64,000 bases of DNA from Pelagibacterium sediminicola. Its GTDB lineage: Bacteria > Pseudomonadota > Alphaproteobacteria > Rhizobiales > Devosiaceae. Under the pieces are notes generated by a model. It worked only from the letters and a program-made list of their open reading frames with translations, was not told the DNA's origin and did not search any database. The stretch spans positions 62,001 through 126,000 of the forward strand of contig NZ_QMEL01000002.1 of assembly GCF_003390885.1 (NCBI RefSeq), given 5' to 3'. Within the stretch, counting starts at the first letter, position 1. The number at the start of each line of letters is the position of its first letter. Positions 33,606 to 42,014 of this stretch are shown here, one piece after another. The translations under genes and the position numbers were made by a program.

Positions 33606-34556
33606 ATGCTCAAACCTACCGGGTCCACCCAGGACAGGCGCCTGTTTGCCATCGGCATCGTCCTCACCACCTATATATTCTTTGCGTTGTGCGATACGGC
33701 GGCCAAATGGATGGTGCTTTCGGGCATTCCGCCGCTACAGGTGGCGTTCGGGCGCTATATCGTGCAGTTCGCTTTCATGCTGGGACTGGCGCTGCCGGAA
33801 TCGGGGCTGGGCGCATTCCGATCGTCGCGCGGACTGGCGCTGACCGTACGCGGATTTCTGTTGCTGGGCATGACGGCGCTCAATTTCACGTCGCTACTCT
33901 ATCTGCCACTGACGCTGACCGCGACGATCATGTTCACCATCCCGCTCATGATCACCGCCCTTTCGGTGCCCATGCTGGGCGAAAAAGTAGGCTGGCGGCG
34001 CTGGGTGGCCATTCTTGTCGGCTTTGCCGGCATCATCGTCATCGTCCAGCCCTGGGGGGCGCAGTTCCACTGGGCGGTGTTCCTCTCACTTGCCTGTTCG
34101 TTCTCGGGCGCGCTCTATTACATCATGACGCGCAAGCTTGCCGGCAAGGAAAGCGCACTGACCATGCAGCTTTATGTCGGTGCCGTGGGAGCCATCGCGC
34201 TCCTGCCATTCGTCATAACGAGTTGGGTCTGGCCGGATTCGATCTTCATGTGGATCGTTTTCCTCAGCGTGGGCGTCGCGGCGATGACCGGGCATCAGAT
34301 CGCCATCACCGCGCATCGCTATGCGCCCGCCTCGGTGCTCGCCCCGTTCGGCTATACGCAGATCGTCTGGATGGCGCTCTCGAGCTGGCTCATCTTTGCC
34401 GAGCCGCCCGATATGTGGATGTTCGTCGGCACGCCGATCGTGGCGGCTTCGGGCCTCTATATCTGGCTGCGCGAGCGCGAACTGGCCAAGTCCGTCGCCA
34501 TGCGCGCGTCGCCCTCGGCGACCGATCAGGTGCTGGCCGAGGAGCCTGGCAAATAG
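33606..34556 (+). CDS. EamA/DMT family transporter
   Basis: A 316-residue protein with ten predicted membrane helices in two EamA repeats (for example IGIVLTTYIFFALCDTAAKW and the second half from about residue 160, FLSLACSFSGALYYIMTRK). It belongs to the drug/metabolite superfamily, whose members export amino acids or small metabolites. The ATG at 33606 was chosen because it directly precedes the first helix. It ends back-to-back with the convergent HlyIII gene, with no base between the two stops, so no terminator fits in between. Confidence 0.85.
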   Translation: MLKPTGSTQDRRLFAIGIVLTTYIFFALCDTAAKWMVLSGIPPLQVAFGRYIVQFAFMLGLALPESGLGAFRSSRGLALTVRGFLLLGMTALNFTSLLYLPLTLTATIMFTIPLMITALSVPMLGEKVGWRRWVAILVGFAGIIVIVQPWGAQFHWAVFLSLACSFSGALYYIMTRKLAGKESALTMQLYVGAVGAIALLPFVITSWVWPDSIFMWIVFLSVGVAAMTGHQIAITAHRYAPASVLAPFGYTQIVWMALSSWLIFAEPPDMWMFVGTPIVAASGLYIWLRERELAKSVAMRASPSATDQVLAEEPGK

Positions 34557-35246
34557 TCACAGCCGGCTGATGATCATGGCATCGAATATGGCGATCAGGT
34601 GCAGCGTGGCGCCGATAACGACGAAGGTGTGCCAGAGCACGTTCTGGAACCGCAGCCTCTCCCAGAGGTGAAAGACGATCCCCACCGAATAGGCGACGCC
34701 CCCGGCAACCAGCAGCCATAGGGCGGCGGTTGGCAGCGCTGCCGCCAGCGCGTGGAACGCAATCACCCCGCTCCATCCGATTGCAAGATAGAACGGGATG
34801 GCCATACGCCCGAAATGCTGCGGGACGAGGAGTTTCAGCGCCACCCCCACGATCGCCGTCGCCCAAACGAACAACAGCAGTTTTTCTGCAACCGGTACGT
34901 CGCCGAGGACCGCAAGGAACGGCGTATAGGTCCCCGCGATGAAAAGGAAGATCGCGGCCTGGTCGAGCCGGGCCAGCCAGGCTTTGAAATTGCCTTCCGG
35001 GCAGAGATTGAACGCCATGGATGCGGTGAGCAGGGTGACGAAGGAACCGATATAGATCGCCAGCGCGCCAATCTCGTCCTGCGCCGTCTGGAGTAGCGCG
35101 ACCGTCAAAAGAATGGTTCCGGGCACCAGCGCCACCAGAAGCCCGATCCCGTGCACCACCCCATCCGCGATCAGTTCGGCCCGCGTGAAGGCGCGGCGCT
35201 TGCGCAGGATATAGGCTCGTGCATTTCGGCTCGCGCTACCGCGCAT
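34557..35246 (-). CDS. Hemolysin III / PAQR-family membrane protein
   Basis: A 229-residue protein with seven predicted membrane segments and the family residues: the Glu/His-containing ELIADGVVHGIG at the start, SMAFNLCPEG near residue 80, the LDQAAIFLFIAGTYTPF segment, and LWHTFVVIGATLHLIAIF near the end. These carry the metal-site histidines of the PAQR/HlyIII hydrolase-like family. The true substrate in bacteria is not established. Its stop abuts the stop of the convergent transporter gene. Confidence 0.85.
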   Translation of the reverse strand: MRGSASRNARAYILRKRRAFTRAELIADGVVHGIGLLVALVPGTILLTVALLQTAQDEIGALAIYIGSFVTLLTASMAFNLCPEGNFKAWLARLDQAAIFLFIAGTYTPFLAVLGDVPVAEKLLLFVWATAIVGVALKLLVPQHFGRMAIPFYLAIGWSGVIAFHALAAALPTAALWLLVAGGVAYSVGIVFHLWERLRFQNVLWHTFVVIGATLHLIAIFDAMIISRL

Positions 35247-35338
35247 GCTGGCACCTCCGTGGGAATTCTTCCCATTGTCGTAAGCGTAAGCTCAAAGACT
35301 ATAACGAGAGGTAAGGCAGAATGATGAATGCGGTGCTG

Positions 35339-36025
35339 TCAAACATCGTGAACAGGAAATGACCTTGAAAATTGGGCCTCGCCCTCAGGCGTGAACGTCA
35401 CCACGCGCGAGCCCTTCTCCCGGCGGGCCCAGCCCTGGTCCTGCATATGGGTGAAAAGGGCGGCTCCCAGCCTTCCGGCCAGATGGTAGCGCCTTGCGCT
35501 CCAGTCGAGGCACGTCCGGCACAATTGCCGGCGCCCTCCGCTGCCGGGAACCGCCATCCCGAGCCCGGCGAAAAACCCTTTTCCCGTCTCGGTGAGCGCC
35601 ACGTTTTCTCCTAAGAGCGTTATCAGCCCGCGTGCAAGGAGGCTGTCGAACGCCGCCACGCCCATTTCTCCAGCCAGATGGTCGTAGCAGACCCGCGCCC
35701 GGCGCATCGCGGCATCGCGCGGTCCGGTACGGGTACGCATATGTCCCGCCCGCGCCGCCAGCCCCATCAGCGCCTCGATAGCCGTCGCGACTTCGGGGTT
35801 TGCCAGCGCGAAGTAATTGTGCCGCCCCTGCTTGCGCCGCGCGATCAGCCCGCCTGCTTCCAGCCGCGCCAGATGCCCACTGGCCGTCTGGGCGGTGATA
35901 TCAGCGGCCTGTGCCAGTTCCGTCGCGGTCAGCGCGCGCCCGTCCATCAGCCCGACGAGCATGTTCGCCCGGCCCGGGTCTCCCAGCAGCGCCCCGACGG
36001 CAGCGATGTTCGGCCCTTCCTTCAT
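35339..36025 (-). CDS. ArsR-family transcriptional regulator
   Basis: A 228-residue regulator. The N-terminal winged helix-turn-helix (GDPGRANMLVGLMDGRALTA, then ELAQAADITAQTASGHLARLE with the basic wing ARRKQGRHNYF) is of ArsR type. The longer C-terminal part contains CRTCLDWSARRYHLAGRLG, found in a subgroup of ArsR regulators that respond to unknown ligands. It is divergent from the monooxygenase-like gene at 36109 with 83 bases between, so it most likely controls that gene and itself. Confidence 0.85.
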   Translation of the reverse strand: MKEGPNIAAVGALLGDPGRANMLVGLMDGRALTATELAQAADITAQTASGHLARLEAGGLIARRKQGRHNYFALANPEVATAIEALMGLAARAGHMRTRTGPRDAAMRRARVCYDHLAGEMGVAAFDSLLARGLITLLGENVALTETGKGFFAGLGMAVPGSGGRRQLCRTCLDWSARRYHLAGRLGAALFTHMQDQGWARREKGSRVVTFTPEGEAQFSRSFPVHDV

Positions 36026-36108
36026 ACTTCGATCTTAACCGAACCATATTTGTGCAGCAACGGGCTATGCTATCGCCGCGTCAAGTTTTTCAAGCGGGTG
36101 GATATACG

Positions 36109-36453
36109 ATGATCGCCGTCATTTTCGAGCTCGAACCTGGCCCCGGCCGCACCGCCGATTATTTCGGCATCGCCGCTTTTCTCAGGCCGCAGCTCGAAAC
36201 CATGGACGGGTTCATATCCGTCGAGCGCTTCGAGAGCGTTTCAACGCCGGGAAAATTCCTGTCCCTGTCGTTCTGGCGCGATGAGGGGGCGGTGGCGAAC
36301 TGGCGTAATCTCGAGGCCCACCGCGAGGCGCAGGCCGCCGGCCGCAACGGCATTTTCGCCGGGTATCGGTTAAGGGTGGCCAGCGTCATGCGCGATTATG
36401 GTCTCACCGACCGCGCGCAGGCGCCCGCCGACAGCATCGCTGCCCACGGCTGA
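36109..36453 (+). CDS. ABM-domain (antibiotic biosynthesis monooxygenase-like) protein
   Basis: A 114-residue ferredoxin-like-fold protein: MIAVIFELEPGPGRTADYF, then DGFISVERFESVSTPGKFLS and SFWRDEGAVANWRNLEAHR, the usual ABM pattern. Small members may be cofactor-free oxygenases or heme-degrading proteins, but the catalytic residues are not diagnostic. The divergent ArsR gene indicates induction by a small molecule. It ends four bases from the stop of the convergent GAF-GGDEF gene. Confidence 0.8.
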   Translation: MIAVIFELEPGPGRTADYFGIAAFLRPQLETMDGFISVERFESVSTPGKFLSLSFWRDEGAVANWRNLEAHREAQAAGRNGIFAGYRLRVASVMRDYGLTDRAQAPADSIAAHG

Positions 36454-36457
36454 ACGA

Positions 36458-37501
36458 TCAGTGGAGCCGCGCCGTGGCGTCGGCGTGCGTATCATCGGAA
36501 AGGCCCACCGGCTCGGCATCGACCGGAGGAGCGAAAGCCACGCAATCGCGCCCCGCCCGCTTGGCGTTCACCACCGCCAGGTCGGCCTGGGCGAACCAGT
36601 GGACAGCGGATTTGATCGCGCCGTTGAGTGGAGCCACGCCAAAGCTGGCCGTGATCGAAACGACGCCCATTTCGGTACGAAACCGTAGCCGCCCAATCAT
36701 TTCGCGCAACCTTTCAGCGCATTGACTGGCTTCATAGGCGAGCGTTTCGGGCAGCAGCATGCCGAATTCAGCGCCAGCGATCCGTCCGAAAACATCGGTC
36801 GCGCGCAGCGCCGCGCGGCAGCGATTGGCGATGGCCTTAAGCACCTCATCGGCCATTTCCGGGCCCACGGCCGCATTGATCTGCGCGAAATTGTCGAGAT
36901 CGATAAAGACGAGGCAGGCCGGACGCTCGTAACGCACGGCACGGTCGAACTCGCGCTCCACATCCGTCTGGAATCGACGTCGGGTGAGCGCACCCGTTAT
37001 GAAATCGAAGCTGTCGGGCTGGCGCGCCGCGAGATGAGCAGCCGCGAGCCGGGCAAGATTGGAAAGGATTGCCACTTCGTTTTCCGAAAAGCGGCGCGGC
37101 CGGGTGTCCATCACGCACACGGTCCCCAGCGCATAGCCATCCGAAGACGTGATCGGCACGCCCAGATAGGCGCGCACGCCCTTGTCGCCCCGGACCAGAT
37201 CGAACCCGGCGTAAGTCTCGTCGGCCTGCGCATCGGGAATAAGAAGCGGCGCGTTGGCGGCGACCGCCGCCGCGCAGAAGGACTGTTCGAGCGGCAGTGG
37301 CGTGTCCTCGAGCCCGCGCACGGCGAGAAAGGACTGCTGGCTGCGTTCCACCGCCGTCACCGCGGCGACGGGTACCCCGAGCGCCATGCGCGCGATCTCG
37401 GCGATGCGGTCGAGACCATCCCCCATATTCGCGCTCGGAATGCCATGACGGAAGAGCGCGCCAATCCGGCCTTCGTCATCGGTGCCCGTTTCGATCGCCA
37501 T
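36458..37501 (-). CDS. GAF-GGDEF protein with degenerate active site
   Basis: A 347-residue cytoplasmic protein with an N-terminal GAF domain (about 30-160; DETYAGFDLVRGDKGVRAYLGVPI) and a C-terminal GGDEF domain (about 165-320; TGALTRRRFQTDVEREFDRA and LVFIDLDNFAQIN). The GGDEF signature itself is Ala-Gly-Ala-Glu-Phe (242-246), so the conserved first Gly and the metal-binding Asp are replaced and cyclic di-GMP synthesis is unlikely. It may instead act as a GTP or c-di-GMP sensor. The ATG at 37501 has GGA upstream. It is convergent with the ABM gene. Confidence 0.8.
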   Translation of the reverse strand: MAIETGTDDEGRIGALFRHGIPSANMGDGLDRIAEIARMALGVPVAAVTAVERSQQSFLAVRGLEDTPLPLEQSFCAAAVAANAPLLIPDAQADETYAGFDLVRGDKGVRAYLGVPITSSDGYALGTVCVMDTRPRRFSENEVAILSNLARLAAAHLAARQPDSFDFITGALTRRRFQTDVEREFDRAVRYERPACLVFIDLDNFAQINAAVGPEMADEVLKAIANRCRAALRATDVFGRIAGAEFGMLLPETLAYEASQCAERLREMIGRLRFRTEMGVVSITASFGVAPLNGAIKSAVHWFAQADLAVVNAKRAGRDCVAFAPPVDAEPVGLSDDTHADATARLH

Positions 37502-37647
37502 GGTACATTCCAGACTAAAGCTTCGCGTTTCCAACAGACTAACCCAAATTTGTGGAAAACTGCGTATTGGATGGCCCTGATGGTTACGAACTCGGAAACA
37601 TCCAGCGTCAGTTCGCTTGCAATCTCAGCAATCAGCGTTTTGGACAA

Positions 37648-37794
37648 GCACCGCACACCCCTCACCCCCAACCCCTCTCCCTCAAGGGGAGAGGGGGGCT
37701 CAAGAGCCGAGGCATCCCCGGAGTCACCTTCTCCCCTTGAGGGAGAAGGTGGCCGGAGCGAAGCGGAGGTCGGATGAGGGGTGCTACGATGCCA
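37648..37794. repeat. Type A palindromic repeat
   Basis: The block runs from CACCCCTCACCCCCAACCCC to GATGAGGGGTGCTACGATGC with inner hairpins TCTCCCTCAAGGGGAGAGG and CTCCCCTTGAGGGAGAAGG. It lies between two minus-strand genes, the lytic transglycosylase and the GAF-GGDEF gene. Confidence 0.85.
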
Positions 37795-37823
37795 GCTAAA
37801 AACGCCGGGGATGCAAATAGAAC

Positions 37824-39047
37824 CTACCGCAGCCGCGCCAGCAGCATGCTCGATGCATGGCCATCCGGCGTCAGCCCGCTGGCGCGCTGATAGGCGATGA
37901 TGCCCGCGCGGGTCTTGGGGCCGATGGCGCCATCGGGCGTACCGACATTGAAGCCCCGCGCGTTGAGCCGTTGCTGGAGTTCTGTGCGCATGGCCTTGTT
38001 GAGCCCGGTTTCGTTGGCCGGGAACGACCGCGCGAAACCGCCCACTCCCAGGATGCGGTCGGCGAGGTGGCCTACGGCCAGCGCGTAGTTGTTGGAGTTG
38101 TTGTACCGTTTGATGACATCGAAATTGTGCACCAGAAGGAAGGCCGGGCCCTGCGCGCCGGAAGGCAGGAACAGCCGCCCCTGATCGCCCGCGCGCGGGA
38201 AATCGCGCCCGCCGGTGCGGCGCACGCCCATCGCCTGCCATTGGCCCAGGGTCTGGCGGTCGATATCCCAGGCGCGTCCGTAATCGAAGCCGCCGGGCAG
38301 ATCGACCTCATACCCCCAGGTCTCGCCGTCGCGCCAGCCATGCGCCTTGAGGTAGTTGGCGGTCGAGGCCAAGGCATCGGGGATCGAACCCCAGATGTCG
38401 CGCCTGCCGTTGCCGTTATAATCGACAGCATAGGAAACAAAACTCGAGGGCATGAATTGGGTGTGCCCCATCGCCCCGGCCCACGATCCCACCATATTGG
38501 TGGGCGCGACGTGCCCCGCCTGCAATATCTGCAACGCGGTCAGCAGTTCGCGCTTGAAGAAATTATAGCGATACTGCCCGTAGGTCAGCGTCGCCAGCGC
38601 GTGGATCACGTTGTTGCCGCCCATATAGGAGCCGTAATTGGTCTCCATGCCCCAGATGGCCAGCACCACTTCCGGCTGCACGCCCCAGCGGTTGCGCACA
38701 TTGCCAAGCGTCTGGCTCCACTCCCCGCGCATGTTGCGGCCGGTCGAGACCCGGGCGGAACTCACCGCATCGCCCACATATTGCCCGGTGGTCTTGACCA
38801 CTTCGGGCTGGGTGCGCGTCAGGTCCATGATCCGCTGGCTGGGAGCGAACCCGGCAAAGGCCTGATCGAAGATGCCGCGCGAGACGCCGCGCGCCTGCGC
38901 TTCGGGCCAGATGGAGGAAACGAAATTGGGGACGCTGGCAAACGCCATGCCCGGCAGGGCCAGCGATGCACCCGCGCCAAGCGTCAGCGCCAGCGCGTGA
39001 CGGCGCGAGATACGGGGTGCAACAGGAGCAGGGGCTGTTTTACGCAT
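37824..39047 (-). CDS. Lytic murein transglycosylase, MltB/SLT_2 type, Tat-exported
   Basis: A 407-residue protein with a twin-arginine signal (SRRHALALTLGAG, Arg15-Arg16). The SLT_2 (MltB-like) catalytic domain spans about 40-330, with the acid Glu135 in IWGMETNYGSYMG and later GHTQFMPSSF. A C-terminal peptidoglycan-binding domain (about 340-405) has LQQRLNARGFNVGTPDGAIG. It cleaves glycan strands in the periplasm. A consensus CtrA site (39181-39196) lies about 135 bases upstream, suggesting cell-cycle control. It is monocistronic. Confidence 0.9.
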   Translation of the reverse strand: MRKTAPAPVAPRISRRHALALTLGAGASLALPGMAFASVPNFVSSIWPEAQARGVSRGIFDQAFAGFAPSQRIMDLTRTQPEVVKTTGQYVGDAVSSARVSTGRNMRGEWSQTLGNVRNRWGVQPEVVLAIWGMETNYGSYMGGNNVIHALATLTYGQYRYNFFKRELLTALQILQAGHVAPTNMVGSWAGAMGHTQFMPSSFVSYAVDYNGNGRRDIWGSIPDALASTANYLKAHGWRDGETWGYEVDLPGGFDYGRAWDIDRQTLGQWQAMGVRRTGGRDFPRAGDQGRLFLPSGAQGPAFLLVHNFDVIKRYNNSNNYALAVGHLADRILGVGGFARSFPANETGLNKAMRTELQQRLNARGFNVGTPDGAIGPKTRAGIIAYQRASGLTPDGHASSMLLARLR

Positions 39048-39180
39048 GGTAACACCTTACAAAAATCCAGCCTGCCGCCTTTTTACCCTGCCAATGTGGC
39101 AAGAGCCTGTCCGTGCCCCCGATCCCGGACGTTGGCGGCCTGATGCCGGTACGCAACTGCACCCATTCTGCACCCTGCCC

Positions 39181-39196
39181 GTTAAACGGGCGTTAA
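39181..39196 (-). promoter_or_regulatory. CtrA-type binding site upstream of the lytic transglycosylase
   Basis: On the minus strand the sequence is TTAACGCCCGTTTAAC, an exact TTAA-N7-TTAAC match to the CtrA consensus of alphaproteobacteria. It lies in the upstream region of the Tat-exported transglycosylase. Whether CtrA binds here is inferred from the motif alone. Confidence 0.5.
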
Positions 39197-39260
39197 GCAC
39201 GTTGCCCGTGAGGGCCCGGCGGTCCGTCCTGACGTTCAAACTCTCGTGACTGCCTCGAAT

Positions 39261-39737
39261 TCAAATCGTCCTGGCCAGCGCTTCGAGCTGATCGGCGCAG
39301 ATGCCCCAGCCTTCGTGAAAGCCCATCTTTTCGTGCTCTTCCTTGGTTTCGATGTTCCAGTGCTTGGCCCGCGCGATATAGCGCGTCTTGCCCCCCTCGT
39401 CGGCAAAGGTCAGTTCGCACACAAAGAACGGACGCTCGGAGGGCTCCCACGCCGAGGTGAAGGCATCGGTAAAGACCAGTTTTTCGTTGGGAACGACATC
39501 CAGATAGACCCCCGGATTGGGAAACTCGTTGCCTTCGGGGTCCGCCATCACCACCATGGTCGAGCCGCCGGGGCGGACATCGAGTTCGGCGCGCGGGGTC
39601 GACCACGGCTTGGGCGCGAACCACTGGACGAGGAGTTGCGGATCGGTCCAGCAGCGAAAGACCTTTTCGCGCGGCGCATCGATCAGGCGGTCGAGCACGA
39701 GTTCACGATCGCTTCTTGGGGTGGCGGGACTGGTCAT
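39261..39737 (-). CDS. SRPBCC (AHSA1-like) protein
   Basis: A 158-residue START-like-fold protein of the Aha1 C-terminal type: DRELVLDRLIDAPREKVFRC, WTDPQLLVQWFAPKPW, then MVVMADPEGNEFPNPGVYLD and the terminal MGFHEGWGICADQLEALA. The family binds small hydrophobic ligands; no enzymatic role is established. It is divergent from an ArsR-type regulator at 39886, a pairing seen often in alphaproteobacteria, and is likely under its control. Confidence 0.85.
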   Translation of the reverse strand: MTSPATPRSDRELVLDRLIDAPREKVFRCWTDPQLLVQWFAPKPWSTPRAELDVRPGGSTMVVMADPEGNEFPNPGVYLDVVPNEKLVFTDAFTSAWEPSERPFFVCELTFADEGGKTRYIARAKHWNIETKEEHEKMGFHEGWGICADQLEALARTI

Positions 39738-39885
39738 CGGTTTACTCCTTGGTTGATGCAGAAAAGACGGGAGCGGCCTATTCGATCCGACATAAGATGC
39801 GAAATAATCTTCCGCTGGCCCACATCCCTTGACAACCAGACCCGCCCGCACAACCGTATTTCTATCAAACCACCTGGTTATAAAA

Positions 39886-40233
39886 ATGAGCAAGCCGGAC
39901 AATCTCGACGCCATTTTCATTGCGCTTTCCGACCCCACGCGCCGCGCCATCCTCGCGCGGCTGATCGAGGGGGAGGCGAGTGTGATGGAACTGGCCGCGC
40001 CGTTCGCGATGAGCCAGCCCGCCATTTCCAAGCACATCAAGATGCTCGAGCGCGCCGGACTCGTCTCGCGCCGCCGCGATGCCCAGCGCCGGCCGGTCAA
40101 GATCGAAGGCCCCGCCCTCAAGGCGGCCACCGACTGGCTGGAGAGCTACCGTAAGGTCTGGGAACAGAACTATGCCCGGCTGGACGCCCTGCTCAACGAT
40201 CTCCAGCGCGCCGGGGAAAGCCCGAAGAACTAA
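39886..40233 (+). CDS. ArsR-family regulator of the SRPBCC gene
   Basis: A 115-residue winged helix regulator: IFIALSDPTRRAILARLIEG, the recognition helix region FAMSQPAISKHIKMLERAGL, and the wing SRRRDAQRRPVKI. No cysteine metal site is present, so it is not a metal sensor. It faces the SRPBCC gene with about 150 bases between; the inverted AACCA-CC-TGGTT at 39870-39881 just before the start may be part of an operator. Confidence 0.85.
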   Translation: MSKPDNLDAIFIALSDPTRRAILARLIEGEASVMELAAPFAMSQPAISKHIKMLERAGLVSRRRDAQRRPVKIEGPALKAATDWLESYRKVWEQNYARLDALLNDLQRAGESPKN

Positions 40234-40400
40234 AGCATTTCGGAGTTTGGCTGAATCACCTGCGTGACAGAGGGCTTTGCTCTGGACCCCGGTAATAAAT
40301 ACCAGGGTGACGCTGGAGGTTGTGGTTGGTTCCGGGCCAGTCTCCCCCTTCAATGTCACCCCGGTATTTATTACCGGGGTCCAGTGCGATCCCAGCCCAA
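40230..40400. repeat. Dispersed inverted-repeat element with CCCCGGTAATAAATACC hairpins
   Basis: The left end CTAAAGCATTTCGGAGTTTG, then GAATCACC, matches the family at 31186 and 59500. Inside, GCTCTGGACCCCGGTAATAA with ATACC and the later inverted GTCACCCCGGTATTTATTAC with CGGGGTCCAG form a large stem. The rest of the 386-base gap up to the symporter gene (40401-40619) shows nothing that I recognise apart from its promoter region. Confidence 0.65.
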
Positions 40401-40619
40401 CCATAACGGTCTCAGCCCGCCACACCTTTTTGAGTGCCCTCCCGGCCCGCGCCGGATTTGTTTCATATTCCCGCCGATAGCGGCCAAAATATTTCCATCT
40501 CTGCAAGGTCTTCGCAATCGCAGAGGCTTGGGAAAGGGCAGGCCCGGAACTAATATCTGGCCCAGCAAGCGGGTTCCGGGTTCTTAGTGCGCCCCCCGCC
40601 AGACAATACAGGCATTGCA

Positions 40620-41975
40620 ATGACAACCTCTTCGACGGCGGCCAGACCGCCCAGACCCCTATACACCAATTTCGGCTTCCAGGTTCTCGTCGCGCTCGTC
40701 GTCGGCGTCATTCTCGGGCTTATCGCGCGCGGCATCGGGCCCATCGATGGCGGACCGAACTGGCTGGCACAGACGCTTTCCACCATCGGTTCGGCATTCG
40801 TCACGCTTTTGCGCACAATGGTGCCGGTGCTGATCTTCACCGCGATCGTTGCCTCCATCGCCAATCTGCGTGAGCTCAACAATGCGGCACGTCTGGTGTG
40901 GCAGACGCTTTTGTGGTTCGCCATCACCGCGCTGATCGCGGTCGTGATCGGTATCGCGCTGGGGCTGATCTTCCAGCCCGGCCTCAACACCGCCGTCACC
41001 GAGGAGGCCGCCCGCCTGCCCTCACGCAACGGGTCGTGGCTCGATTTTCTCACCGGCCTCATCCCCGTCAACATCCTGGGACTCCAGGCGTCCACTCGCA
41101 TCACCGACGGCGGCGCCACGACCAGCCTCAATTTCAACGTCCTCCAGCTTCTCGTGCTCTCCATCGCCATCGGCGTTGCGGCGCTCAAGGTGGGTGACGC
41201 GGCCCAGCCGTTCCTCGATTTTACCAAGTCCTTCCTCAAGGTCGTGCACAAGCTGCTCTGGTGGGTGATCCGGCTGGTTCCCATCGGCACGGTGGGCCTG
41301 CTCGGCAATGCCATATACGCCTATGGCTGGGAAACGCTCGCGCAGCTCGGCGTTTATGCGGGCGCCATCTATATCGGCCTCGCCATCGTGCTGTTCGTCG
41401 TCTATCCGGCCCTTTTGTCGGTCAACGGGTTGAGCCCGATCCGCTATTTCCAGGGGGCGTGGCCCGCCATCCAGTTCGCCTTCGTTTCCCGCTCCTCGAT
41501 CGGCACCATGCCGATCACCGAGCGCGTCACGGAAAAGAACCTCGGCGTGCCGCGCGAGTACGCCGCCTTTGCGGTGCCGCTCGGCGCCACCACCAAGATG
41601 GATGGCTGTGCCTCGATCTATCCGGCGATCTCGGCGATTTTCGTCGCCCAGTTCTTCGGCATCGATCTGGGTATCCAGGATTATCTGCTGATCGTCTTCG
41701 TGGCCGTGGTCGGCTCGGCCGCCACCGCCGGCCTCACCGGCGCAACGGTGATGCTGACCCTCACGCTTTCGACACTGGGCCTGCCGCTCGAAGGCGTCGG
41801 CCTCCTGCTTGCCATCGACCCCATTCTCGACATGGGCCGCACGGCGGTCAACGTCGCGGGGCAGGCGCTGGTGCCCACCATCGTCGCCAAGCGCCAGGGC
41901 ATTCTCGATCAGGAATCCTATGACCGTATCGAGAGTATCGATGCGTTGGACGCTTCACCGGTGCCCGCAGAATAA
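40620..41975 (+). CDS. Dicarboxylate/amino acid:cation symporter (DAACS family)
   Basis: A 451-residue membrane transporter with eight helices and two re-entrant loops. Family motifs are the first hairpin SSIGTMPITE, the helix-7 motif ATTKMDG and the helix-8 substrate motif DMGRTAVNVAG. It imports an acidic or neutral amino acid, or a C4-dicarboxylate, with Na+ or H+; the sequence does not decide which. The ATG at 40620 immediately precedes the N-terminal basic stretch. An intrinsic terminator follows. Confidence 0.88.
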   Translation: MTTSSTAARPPRPLYTNFGFQVLVALVVGVILGLIARGIGPIDGGPNWLAQTLSTIGSAFVTLLRTMVPVLIFTAIVASIANLRELNNAARLVWQTLLWFAITALIAVVIGIALGLIFQPGLNTAVTEEAARLPSRNGSWLDFLTGLIPVNILGLQASTRITDGGATTSLNFNVLQLLVLSIAIGVAALKVGDAAQPFLDFTKSFLKVVHKLLWWVIRLVPIGTVGLLGNAIYAYGWETLAQLGVYAGAIYIGLAIVLFVVYPALLSVNGLSPIRYFQGAWPAIQFAFVSRSSIGTMPITERVTEKNLGVPREYAAFAVPLGATTKMDGCASIYPAISAIFVAQFFGIDLGIQDYLLIVFVAVVGSAATAGLTGATVMLTLTLSTLGLPLEGVGLLLAIDPILDMGRTAVNVAGQALVPTIVAKRQGILDQESYDRIESIDALDASPVPAE

Positions 41976-41984
41976 ACACCCCCC

Positions 41985-42014
41985 AAAGCCCCGGAGAAAT
42001 CCGGGGCTTTTTTC
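41985..42014. terminator. Bidirectional intrinsic terminator
   Basis: The stem AAAGCCCCGG / CCGGGGCTTT is followed by TTTC on the plus strand, and on the other strand by TTTGGGGGG. It serves the symporter gene and ends against the convergent dipeptidase stop. Confidence 0.85.
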
